This document shows, in pieces, positions 11,222 to 19,351 of a stretch of 64,000 bases of DNA. The DNA comes from Helichrysum umbraculigerum (lineage: Eukaryota > Streptophyta > Magnoliopsida > Asterales > Asteraceae), in assembly GCA_949592205.1 (NCBI GenBank), contig CATIUR010000004.1:96556337-96620336 (forward strand), given 5' to 3'. A program made the translations under genes and the position numbers. The notes under the pieces are model-generated. The model was not told where the DNA came from, made no database searches, and saw only the letters and a list, made by a program, of their open reading frames with translations. How positions within the stretch are numbered: position 1 is the first letter of the stretch; each line of letters opens with the position of its first letter.

Positions 11222-11884
11222 CTAATCCGTGTCAGCATAGAGCGCCTCCCAGTCGGTGAAGTCATCATCCATAAAGATCGTGTTTTCCACGATCGATGTA
11301 GGAGATGCTGACTCCTCGATGGTATAGATAGGAGATACAGTACCATCCTCTGGGTCCTGGATCCAAGCGTCCAGTGCAGCAGTCTCTTCCTCTAGTGGGG
11401 CCATAAAAGTGGGGTGGTCCTGCGCAGTCAAGCTCCAAGATGGGAATAAATCCCATGGTGGAATGTGCGGAGCGGGATCAGGTCCCATCTGAAAGGGGCA
11501 CACAGGTGTAGAGGTAAAGCCTAAAGCAGTGTGGATCTCAAAGATGGCGGTGTGTTGGACCTCAAGGGCTCTCAGTATAGACCAAGTGACAGCAGGGTCC
11601 GCAGTAGTAACCCCATGCTCGAAGATGGGTACTCTGGAGGTCCCGGCGGTCTGTCCCGCTGGTCGGTGAGGTGAAGGTAACCTGGCCTGGATGGGACGTA
11701 ACAGGAATGACTCCTGAACGTGCACCTCCACCAAGTCTGCCGAGATCTCATCCAAACTAGGAGGTGATGACTGGGATCCTCTGACAGTCCTCATGCTACT
11801 ACCCGGTGATGAACTCCGGGAGTGGTGCATGGTACGCGAGCGTCTCTGTCTGGGGGCTCGTGCTCTGTCTGACTGCGAACTCAT
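11222..11884 (-). CDS. Small post-integrase ORF of Athila-1 (220 codons), function unknown
   Basis: Uninterrupted ATG-to-stop frame, MSSQSDRARAPRQRRSRTMH at its start: a strongly basic, Arg/Ser-rich N-terminus (residues 1-40), a Pro-rich middle with PHIPPWDLFPSW, and a very acidic C-terminus (MDDDFTDWEALYADTD). It lies where Athila elements carry an extra ORF downstream of pol. No signal peptide or hydrophobic segment is seen, so it does not look like an envelope. It has no obvious similarity to the Athila-2 extra ORF. The upstream gap 11885-12077 holds the conserved GCCTCCCAAGAGCGCTTT block that also occurs near 46240 in Athila-2. Confidence 0.6.
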   Translation of the reverse strand: MSSQSDRARAPRQRRSRTMHHSRSSSPGSSMRTVRGSQSSPPSLDEISADLVEVHVQESFLLRPIQARLPSPHRPAGQTAGTSRVPIFEHGVTTADPAVTWSILRALEVQHTAIFEIHTALGFTSTPVCPFQMGPDPAPHIPPWDLFPSWSLTAQDHPTFMAPLEEETAALDAWIQDPEDGTVSPIYTIEESASPTSIVENTIFMDDDFTDWEALYADTD

Positions 11885-12077
11885 CCTGCAAAATATGAAA
11901 GGTTAATGGTCTAAGATCATTAGTCCTTCATGAGGTACTGCATAGAAAATTAGATTAGCTTAAACACAACAGTAAAATGAAATTAATTCTGTAAACATAA
12001 GATAGGCTTGGGATGCCTCCCAAGAGCGCTTTCTTTATCGAGTCTCGTAGCTTGACTCTTTGATAACTATTAATTTA

Positions 12078-13259
12078 TTAAGATGATTCGTAGTTGTAGA
12101 CTTCCTTAGTTGAGGGAAAGTCTTCTACGTAGTGTTTTAATCGGTGACCATTTACTTTGAAATTTCCGTCTGGAGCCTCGAGTTCTATGGCACCATAAGG
12201 AAATACTTTAGAGATTGTAAAAGGACCGCTCCATCGCGTTTTGAACTTACCAGAAAACTTTTTAAATCGGGAGTTAAAGAGTAGAACTTTATCACCTGGA
12301 TTGAAGCGTGTGGGGCGGAGCTTGGAATCGTGGAGCAGTTTGGTTCTTTCCTTTAATTTGTAAGAACTTTCATAAGCTTGATACCTTAACTCTGCTAGTT
12401 CATTCAGTTGCATTCTCCGGTGTGTTCCCGTTATCGTAGGATCTAAACTACAGTTCTTCAATGCCCAGTAAGCTTTGTATTCGAGTTCAATCGGTAGATG
12501 ACATGCTTTACCATACACGAGCCTATAGGGAGTTGTTCCTAATGGCGTTTTATAAGCCGTCCGAAATGCCCATAAAGCATCATCTAGCTTATCTACCCAT
12601 CTTTCCTTGTGTTGACCTATTGTTCGTTCTAAGATCCTTTTTAGTGCTCGGTTTGTAATTTTTGCTTGCCCATTCGTCTGCGGGTGGTAGGCCGTAGAGG
12701 TCTTGTGAGTAACACCATACTGTTGCAATAATTTCATAAACTAAGTATTGCAAAAGTGCGTGCCTCGATCACTGATGATCGCTCGAGGTGTTCCAAACCG
12801 ACAGAACAGCTGTTTTAAGAACTTGGTCACTACTCTTGAGTCATTTGTTGGAAAGGCTTGAGCTTCTGCCCATCTTGACACGTAATAGACAGCTACTAGA
12901 ATGTATTCTTTTCCGTAAGATTTCGGAAATGGTCCCATGAAATCTAATCCCCATATATCGAATATTTCACATGCTTGGATATTCGTTAACGGCATTTCGT
13001 TACGCGTTGTGATATTTCCAAACCTTTGGCAAATATCGCAACGTTTCACCAAGTCTTGTGCGTCTCTAAAAATAGTTGGCCAATAGAATCCTGAGTCGTA
13101 TACTTTCTTCGCTGTCAAGTTGGCTGCGTGATGTCCTCCGATGGGTCCATGATGGCTTTGATGGAGGATGTGTTCGGCTTCCTTTCCATTGACACATCTT
13201 CTTACAACAGAGGCAACAACCAGCATAAACTCCCAAATGATTTCAGATAAAAGTTCCAA
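12078..13259 (-). pseudogene. pol: Integrase region of Athila-1 pol
   Basis: Two same-frame ORFs (12741-13259 and 12078-12737) are separated by a single TAG. The first has the zinc-binding HHCC module (HQSHHGPIGGHH, then CDIC) and the first two catalytic aspartates (WGLDFMGPF, ISDRGTHF). The second has the C-terminal part of the core (AYHPQTNGQA), then the GDKVLLFNSR and SGPF segments of the integrase tail. The catalytic glutamate that should follow NGQA is lysine (NGQAKITNR). About 70 codons between RNase H and the zinc module are missing at the copia-2 junction. It cannot encode an active integrase as written. Confidence 0.9.
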
Positions 13260-13434
13260 AGATAGAAATATGTTAAGCTACGTTAAGGAATTAAGACATT
13301 GAGTCGTACATCATACGGAGTTTACCACAAGATAATAGACACATATCTAAATGATTTCTTAATAACCCAGAGACAGGTGTGTATCATGCCTACCGGTACA
13401 TCGCATGATGAAGACAATTTTCATAAAAACAGTT
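13260..13434. other. Unassigned junction between copia-2 and Athila-1
   Basis: The sequence is neither clearly Athila nor recognisably copia leader. It has only a weak resemblance to the 153-bp block at 13455-13607, and I cannot confirm that by eye. It lies where the left end of the copia-2 insertion should be, but no LTR end is present. A deletion across the junction is the simplest reading. Confidence 0.4.
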
Positions 13435-13624
13435 TTAAGTGTGTCAGATAAACCTACTGACACATCAAAGATAAAACTTAAAATTCCATTTTGTGCATGT
13501 CACTCGATGTACTATCATATCCCAAGTTGTTTACAGACTCAACTCAACGTCTATTTTAAAAATGTAGCAACCATTGCATTTCCTTGATACTAACGAGTAT
13601 AAAGAGTTTATCTGACACACTTAA
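13435..13624. repeat. 153-bp block copy bounded by 19-bp perfect inverted repeats
   Basis: TTAAGTGTGTCAGATAAAC (13435-13453) and its exact reverse complement (13606-13624) enclose 13455-13607. That interval is essentially identical to 17456-17608 between pol and the third ORF of copia-2. The internal copy has no such inverted repeats. The TTAA at both outer ends could be part of the repeat or a duplicated target. Confidence 0.85.
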
Positions 13625-13626
13625 TT

Positions 13627-14066
13627 ATGTCGCAAGTCTTGCGACACAACCATTATGTCGCACGATATGTCGCAGACAAGTTAATGTCGTATTGGTGTGT
13701 CGTATGAACAGTGATACGACACAAGCCTTGTGTCGCAAAAGTGCACGTGCAGACAGTTTTTGATCCTACAAAAAGTTTCAATTTTCAAAACAAATCATTA
13801 CAAACCAACTACACCATGCTTCATCAGACTGGTTTTTCAAACTTTTAAGCAAAATGATTACTAACTTTTCACCAAACAAATCAACAACAAAAATCTTTGA
13901 AGATTAACAACCAAATATGATCAAAATAACCCTTTTTGAACCAAGAACATCAAGAACACCAAGAACATTTAAAAACATAAATTATGAAAATAATGTTTTT
14001 GGACCAAAATCTAGCACCAAACTAACTCGAAACCGCAACTCAAGAGTATGCGGCTCTGATACCAAT
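13627..14066 (-). repeat. Second, partial copia-2 leader with PBS
   Basis: From about 13652 it is near-identical to 24154-24569 of the main unit, including the motif units and the PBS complement (TGATACCAA, about 14058-14066). Differences seen by eye include G/A near 14050. This leader is not followed by gag but by the block at 13455-13607, so gag and pol are absent from this unit. Motif units at 13627-13738. Confidence 0.85.
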
Positions 14067-14334
14067 TGTAGGTTCCATTTACGGACCAAATCGAGTAGTT
14101 TTACTTGCGTATTCAAAGCGGAAATCAAACACACAAATATATGCTAGATTAACACAACCAATGACCAAAACACAAGTGTATAACTTTGTATATAAAGAGA
14201 TGGTAACAATACATACACTTTGACAAACACACTATAATCAAAATAACACAAACTAGTATTTTTTTTCTCTGAGTTTGGAGGTGTTATGTGTGTGTTTTGT
14301 GTTGAGGCTTGATAAACAGAAACTGGCGAGCCTC

Positions 14335-14342
14335 TATTTATA
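14335..14342 (-). promoter_or_regulatory. Candidate TATA box of copia-2 LTR
   Basis: TATAAATA on the minus strand, 20-150 bp downstream of the four hairpin motif units. The same box is at 24837-24844 in the 5' LTR. Confidence 0.65.
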
Positions 14343-14359
14343 GCCTGGACCAAACTGTA

Positions 14360-14486
14360 TGCGACACAAGCTTTGTGTCGCATAGAATGTTCATGCGACA
14401 CAGTCCTTGTGTCGCATAGATTGCTTCTGCGACACAATTCTTGTGTCGCATAGAATCCTTCTGCGACACATTGCTTGTGTCGCATG
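14360..14486. repeat. Four tandem hairpin units TGCGACACA-N-TGTGTCGCA in copia-2 LTR
   Basis: Units are TGCGACACAAGCTTTGTGTC-type palindromes of 23-24 bp spaced about 33 bp apart, with short variable loops (AGCTT, GTCCT, ATTCT, TTGCT). An exact second copy lies at 24862-24988. They sit just upstream of the TATA box on the transcribed (minus) strand. Confidence 0.9.
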
Positions 14487-14597
14487 ACATACAAAAATTG
14501 TAATTAAATTAGAACTAAAACTATTCAATACGTAATTACAATTCCGACACGATTACAGACTGAGACCAACTGACAGACACACATTGATGTACCAACA

Positions 14598-14614
14598 AAC
14601 TCCCCCGTGTCTTC
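14598..14614 (-). other. Polypurine tract of copia-2
   Basis: Minus strand GAAGACACGGGGGAGTT, directly followed by the LTR start TGTTGG. Identical core to the copia-1 tract at 1811-1826. Confidence 0.85.
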
Positions 14615-14653
14615 AGCTTGGTCTTCGAAAAATTCTTCAATTTTCTTCAGTCT

Positions 14654-17332
14654 TCAAACCCATCCAGGTGGAAAGTTTCCACCAGCGTGTATGCCGTAGG
14701 TGAAGCATATATCAACAATTTTCTGAAATCGTTTCGCTAAAACAGAGTTGAACTCGTTTCCTGGATTGTAGCGAATCCGATTGTCGAATAGCTTCTTCAT
14801 GTCATCTCTTGACAGATTAATCAAGCTCATTGGGTCAAATATTCGGAAGTTAGCTTTTCTTAGACCCCACAAAGATCCTGTCTGAGGCTCTGAATCTGGT
14901 ACAAAAACTAAGATGGCTTCGCCAGTGTGAGCATCCAGTTCCCAGTAATGAAAACGTTTCAGTAGATTGAATGGAACTGTTTCCAGAGCTATTTCAGTCA
15001 GACATTTAGCAGGCGGATAGTGAACTTTTACAATTGGCTGCTTGGTCTTTGGATCGAGCTTCTTCTTGAACGTGTACCTTGTACCCAGTACTGGTTTGAC
15101 ATAATGATATTTCTTTCGTTTAATTTCCTCACGCATGACCTTTTGAATAACATCTGCAACTCCATCATCGTAAGGATTTATCAACTGAAGCTGAGTAAGA
15201 CGAACGATGTCATGCTTTGGCAATGTACTCAATATCCTCAGTGATCGACGAAAGTACTGGATACCGTCAAGTCTTTTAATCATCAACCTTCCTTTGCTCA
15301 CCTTCCAGCTTTTTATCAGGCCTGTATAATCACCACCAACCTGATATTTCTTGCATGTAACTGGAGCAGGTTCTGGATTTTTACCTTTTGGAAACCAGTT
15401 GTCCCTTTCTCTGATGGGCATTTCTTTGTCAAAAGATACACATTCAGATGTGTCAAGAGGGAAAATGTCATTGTAATTTGTCGTTTCTCGAACAGGGACA
15501 GGTTGTGCTTGTGAAGAACTGGAGGGTACCGAAGATTCTTGAGCAGGACCAGGTTGAGAAGTAGATCCTGGAACGTAATTGAATGCTGGCCCTGACTCAT
15601 CGTCTGAAGAATCAGATAATACAACACCCTCTTGAGGATAGGCTGGACAATCAGAATATTCTTCATCAGGATTAAGCTCTTCTTGTTCAACATCAACATC
15701 ATCGTCATTATCAGCGGAGTTGAAGTCAAAAGGTTCTTCAGGCGCACGATCGTTATCGTCAACCGCAGATTGAAAGTAAGTCAGATTACAATACGTGTAA
15801 TCTACAGCTAACGGTTTTGGTTGCCCTGGTTGCTCAATAATATACTCAAGAATAAGAGTTGTTTCATTAATATCAGAAGCATTTACATTTTCAGGATTTA
15901 CATTTTCTTCGCCTTCGGCGGAAACCCTAGGAATTGATTCTAAGGCCGGTTGGGCTGTTTCCCCCGAAGCAATAGCTTGGGTTTCCAGCTGCAGAACCTT
16001 TGTCTTCAATTCTTCATTCTCTTTCTCCAAGCGAGAGATCCTAGCATCCTGAGCTTCAGAAACTGATGCTTGAGCTTCCATAGTCTGCTGCATCTTTTCA
16101 ATCTTTGACAGGAGCTCCTGAATGACAGCTGGATGAGGAGTGATTGGAGTTTCAGTCCTTAGGGGCTCAGAAGATGTGGAAGTGGAAGTACGGGAACGTC
16201 TGACCAGAGGATTCAAATCAGCAATGTCAGAAACATCTTGAGGCCTTTTTCCTCGGGTAGAAGATTCAGGGAGTGGAGAAGAAGGCTGATAATTATCGAT
16301 CTCAAGATCGAGATCTACCAACTCTGGATCAGCTACAACAGGCTGAACTGGCGGTTGTTGAGCTGGAGGTTGTTGAATCGGAGGCTGCTGAACGGGAGGC
16401 TGTTGAACGGGTGGCTGCTGAACCGGAGGCTGTTGTACTGGGGGCCTCGGGATTTGAGGTTGCTGAGCAGGTGGATCATTAAATTGTTCGCCTAGAGGAG
16501 GTACATAATCAGGATCCACAATGTGACCGAACAACGCAACCTCACGTTCCGGTGCTTCGCCTGACTTCGCAAACTTTGTACAAGCAGTATAAATTCTGGT
16601 ATTCATCGGCGTTTGCGCGTAGGTAAAAGAGTTGATCACTGGAAGATCCTGGTGCAAATGGTTGAGTAACAGCTGAGTGAATCGGGGATACAACGCCCAT
16701 TTGTCTTTATTATCCAAAGTGTTGTTCACAAAACCCCTGAAGATATAGCCTGAGAAGTTGAAGGGCTTGTTGTATATCAGGGCAAGAATAGCAGAGGCAG
16801 TCGCAAATTTCATCCCTTCGAGACCTGCCTTGCGACTGGATAAGCACACAATGACGATGTGAGCCAGATACCTCCAAACCTTTGTCATATAGGTTTTCTT
16901 GTACTGATCAACTGGAATGTCTTGATAACCAATCGATCGCATGCCCTGAGCAATAGCAGCTGAAGAAAACTGGGTGATCATGTCAGTATTATCACCGAAT
17001 TCGAAGAAATCTCGAATAAGCTGCTCAGAAAAGATGACTTGGCGGCCGCGGACAGTAGAAATGATCCTAGTATCAGCTTCATCATAGTTTACCACCGCAT
17101 TATCCCAAAACTCGGTAATGTGATTTGTCAGGATCCGAGTATCTGCAGTGATAGCTTTGTAAATACGCGAGCGTTGAAGAAATGCGATCATTGGGCGATA
17201 CGGGCGGGAAGTCTCGACCGTTGTATTCATGAACGCCACAATGTTGTGACGTGGCTCCAAGAAGTATTTAGAGATGTCGATCTCTGGGAGTGCTGGAGCA
17301 GCTGGAGCAGCTTGAGCAGGTTGTTCAGCCAT
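14654..17332 (-). CDS. Third ORF (post-pol) of copia-2, 892 codons, intact
   Basis: Complete ATG-to-stop frame, although gag and pol of the same element contain stops and a frameshift. Layout: an N-terminal globular region (residues about 20-260; HNIVAFM, ITEFWDNA, FNFSGYIF) resembling a domain I know from Asteraceae copia elements; a Pro/Gln repeat QQPPV (about 292-331, encoded by 18-bp tandem units); a coiled coil (about 404-450); a long acidic Ser/Asp/Glu-rich stretch; and a basic C-terminal domain (about 659-892) shared with the copia-1 ORF, ending GIHAGGNFPPGWV. No signal peptide or membrane span is seen. It is placed like the Sirevirus env-like gene. A motif pair at 17424-17446 lies 92 bp upstream. 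Function unknown; nucleic-acid binding or regulation is only a guess. Confidence 0.85.
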   Translation of the reverse strand: MAEQPAQAAPAAPALPEIDISKYFLEPRHNIVAFMNTTVETSRPYRPMIAFLQRSRIYKAITADTRILTNHITEFWDNAVVNYDEADTRIISTVRGRQVIFSEQLIRDFFEFGDNTDMITQFSSAAIAQGMRSIGYQDIPVDQYKKTYMTKVWRYLAHIVIVCLSSRKAGLEGMKFATASAILALIYNKPFNFSGYIFRGFVNNTLDNKDKWALYPRFTQLLLNHLHQDLPVINSFTYAQTPMNTRIYTACTKFAKSGEAPEREVALFGHIVDPDYVPPLGEQFNDPPAQQPQIPRPPVQQPPVQQPPVQQPPVQQPPIQQPPAQQPPVQPVVADPELVDLDLEIDNYQPSSPLPESSTRGKRPQDVSDIADLNPLVRRSRTSTSTSSEPLRTETPITPHPAVIQELLSKIEKMQQTMEAQASVSEAQDARISRLEKENEELKTKVLQLETQAIASGETAQPALESIPRVSAEGEENVNPENVNASDINETTLILEYIIEQPGQPKPLAVDYTYCNLTYFQSAVDDNDRAPEEPFDFNSADNDDDVDVEQEELNPDEEYSDCPAYPQEGVVLSDSSDDESGPAFNYVPGSTSQPGPAQESSVPSSSSQAQPVPVRETTNYNDIFPLDTSECVSFDKEMPIRERDNWFPKGKNPEPAPVTCKKYQVGGDYTGLIKSWKVSKGRLMIKRLDGIQYFRRSLRILSTLPKHDIVRLTQLQLINPYDDGVADVIQKVMREEIKRKKYHYVKPVLGTRYTFKKKLDPKTKQPIVKVHYPPAKCLTEIALETVPFNLLKRFHYWELDAHTGEAILVFVPDSEPQTGSLWGLRKANFRIFDPMSLINLSRDDMKKLFDNRIRYNPGNEFNSVLAKRFQKIVDICFTYGIHAGGNFPPGWV

Positions 17333-17423
17333 TTCTACAAAAATAACAGTAATACAGCCAAAACTCGAAATGCGTTAGCGTTAGTACCAAAAAATAATTC
17401 GCGTTTTATTTTTACAAAAGTTC

Positions 17424-17446
17424 TGCGACACATCAGTTGTGTCGCA
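17424..17446. promoter_or_regulatory. Single TGCGACACA/TGTGTCGCA pair upstream of third ORF
   Basis: One palindromic unit of the same type as in the copia-2 LTR and leader, placed between the pol-ORF3 block and the ORF3 start. It may be a local regulatory site for the third ORF; this is inferred from placement. Confidence 0.5.
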
Positions 17447-17455
17447 TGAGGTTCA

Positions 17456-17608
17456 TACTGACACATCAAAGATAAAACTTAAAATTCCATTTTGTGCATG
17501 TCACTCGATGTACTATCATATCCCAAGTTGTTTACAGACTCAACTCAACGTCTATTTTAAAAATGTAGCAACCATTGCATTTCCTTGATACTAACGAGTA
17601 TAAAGAGT
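17456..17608 (-). repeat. 153-bp block between pol and third ORF (copy 1)
   Basis: Duplicated at 13455-13607. It lies between the poly(A) tract and the third ORF and has no ORF of its own. Its role is unknown. Confidence 0.85.
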
Positions 17609-17613
17609 GGCAG

Positions 17614-17619
<6 letters not shown>

Positions 17620-17658
<39 letters not shown>
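17620..17658 (-). other. Internal poly(A) tract (39 nt) after copia-2 pol
   Basis: Thirty-nine T on the plus strand, so A39 on the element strand, starting about 43 nt after the RT-RH stop. It is flanked by the short palindrome GGCAGTTGCC on its 3' side. A pure homopolymer this long is also prone to sequencing error, so the exact length is uncertain. Confidence 0.85.
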
Positions 17659-17659
<1 letters not shown>

Positions 17660-17701
17660 ACCAAGAAAAGCAAATAAACTGTACAGAAAATAAGTCACAA
17701 A

Positions 17702-19264
17702 TCATTTCTTGAGATCAAGGGAAATCATCCCTATCATATCCACAAGTTCGTCTAAACGAGCACGCGAAAAAGCTTTAGTGAATAAGTCGGCCTTTTGCTT
17801 AAGGGTATCTATGTGAATGAGGTCAATTAAATGTTTCTCATAGCAATCTCGTATGAAGTGAAACCTAATCTCTATGTGCTTGGTCTTAGAGTGTTGAACG
17901 GGATTGCGAATAATAGATATAGCAGCAGTATTATCAATATGAATAGGAGTCAAAGTAAGAAGTAACCCATAGTCACGCAATTGATGTTGAATCCACAAAA
18001 TCTGTGAACAACAGCTTGCAGCAGCAATGTATTCAGCTTCCGCTGTTGAGGTGGAAACTGTGGTTTGCTTCTTACACTGCCAAGACACCAGTCGAGAACC
18101 GAGGTATTGGCATCCTCCTGTAGTTGATTTTTTATCCGAATTGCAGCCGCCATAATCAGAATCAGAATAGGTAGTGAGAGCGAAAGTTTTCTCATTTGAG
18201 TATCATAGACCAAGTGATGGTCTATATTTGAGGTAACCAAAAATTCGCTTCACAGCCTTCATGTGAGAAACTTTGGGCTTTGATTGATATCTGGAACAGA
18301 TAGACACAGCAAACACAATATCTGGTCTGGATGCAGTGAGATACATCAATGATCCTATCATAGAACGATAGTCCCGCTCCTTGCAATCTTCTTCGTGTTC
18401 AGCGGGTCCGAGTTTGTGATCAGTTTCAATGGGAGTATCATATGGCTTACAGTCATGGAGTTCATACCGAGTCAACATGTCATTGACATATTTGGACTGA
18501 TGAATGTAGAAACCCTTGTCAGACTGCTCAACCTGTACACCTAGAAAGAACTTAAGTTCTCCCATGGCACTCATCTCAAACTCGGACTTCATAATCTTCT
18601 TGAAGTCTCTGCACAAAGAATCATTTGTTGAACCAAATATGATGTCGTCCACGTAAACCTGCACAAGTAACAAATCTTTTCCAACCCTTTTTATGAAGAG
18701 AGTGCTATCAATTTGGCCTCGTGAGAAGCCATTTCTCGTGAGATGATTTTCCAACCTCTCATACCAAGCTCTTGGAGCTTGATGAAGACCATATAATGCC
18801 TTGCCTAACTTGCACACATAATCAGGATGGTTTGGATCTTCAAAACCAGGAGGTTGCAAGACATACACATCCTTCAAAACCTCTCCATACAGAAATGCGC
18901 TCTTGACATCGAGTTGATAAACCCGAAAACCTTTAAATGTCGCATAGGCCAGAAAAATGCGAATGGACTCCAATCTTGCAACTGGAGCAAACACATCATC
19001 ATAGTCCAAACCCTCAATCTGAGTAAAACCTTGAACAACCAGCCGAGCCTTATTCCGAATAACTACGCCTCTGTCATCTTTCTTCACACGATAAACCCAG
19101 CGAGTTCCAATTGGATCGACATCCATTGGTAAAGGAACCAACTCCCAGACATCAAGCTTTTTGAATTGATTCAATTCTTCCTGCATAGCCTCAACCCAGT
19201 ATGGATCTTTCAAAGCTTCAGCAATTTTCTTTGGCTCATGCTGAGACAAGAAGCATTCTTCCAA
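17702..19264 (-). pseudogene. pol: Reverse transcriptase-RNase H of copia-2
   Basis: Two same-frame ORFs (18203-19264 and 17702-18088) are joined across a single TGA, where a Trp codon is expected. Visible: WVEAMQEELNQF start block, VYQLDVKSAFLYG (catalytic Asp about residue 119 of the first ORF), YVDD (204-207), LTASRPDIVFAVS, then in the second ORF the RNase H segment STSTAEAEYIA and the HIDNTAA and KHIEIRFHFIRD blocks. The C-terminus ends in LFTKAFSR, usual for copia RNase H. A second stop separates it from PR-IN upstream, at about 19352. The order IN-RT identifies Ty1/copia. Inactive as written unless stops are read through. Confidence 0.95.
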
Positions 19265-19351
19265 TTCTTCTTCAACACAGGCAAAATTGGCAGATGAAGA
19301 TTCTTCACGGACTTCATTAGCAGCAGATTGATGCCTAGTTAAGACACCTTG

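Larger units (their letters stand above)
14067..14597 (-). repeat. LTR of copia-2 (3' LTR of the main unit, 531 bp)
   Basis: On the minus strand it starts TGTTGGTACATC and ends GGAACCTACA. It is preceded by the polypurine tract at 14598-14614 and followed by a PBS. It differs from 24570-25099 by one substitution and one T-run indel near 14260. TATA (minus) at 14335-14342, CTATAAATAGAGGC. Four hairpin units sit upstream of the TATA box at 14360-14486. Confidence 0.95.

Noticed and set aside
13196..13200. ATCTT matching 25100-25104 as target duplication of copia-2
   Set aside because: No LTR end adjoins it, it lies inside the integrase coding sequence, and some 70 codons of Athila sequence are missing here. 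A chance match is likely.
14360..14486. Regular palindromic repeats resembling a CRISPR array
   Set aside because: Loops and spacers are 5-10 bp, the units are LTR-borne with an exact copy at 24862-24988, and the setting is a plant genome.
14144..14494. 116-codon minus-strand frame in the copia-2 LTR (also 24652-24996)
   Set aside because: It spans the TATA box and hairpin units and its length comes from the repeat sequence. Duplicated only because the LTR is.
14654..17332. Third ORF as a retroviral-type envelope
   Set aside because: The position fits the Sirevirus env-like gene, but there is no signal peptide, membrane span or furin-like site; it is acidic and Pro/Gln-rich with a coiled coil.
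17620..17658. Poly(T) as the tail of a LINE or SINE insertion
   Set aside because: No LINE or SINE body or flanking duplication is visible; it sits at a fixed place between pol and the third ORF of a copia element.
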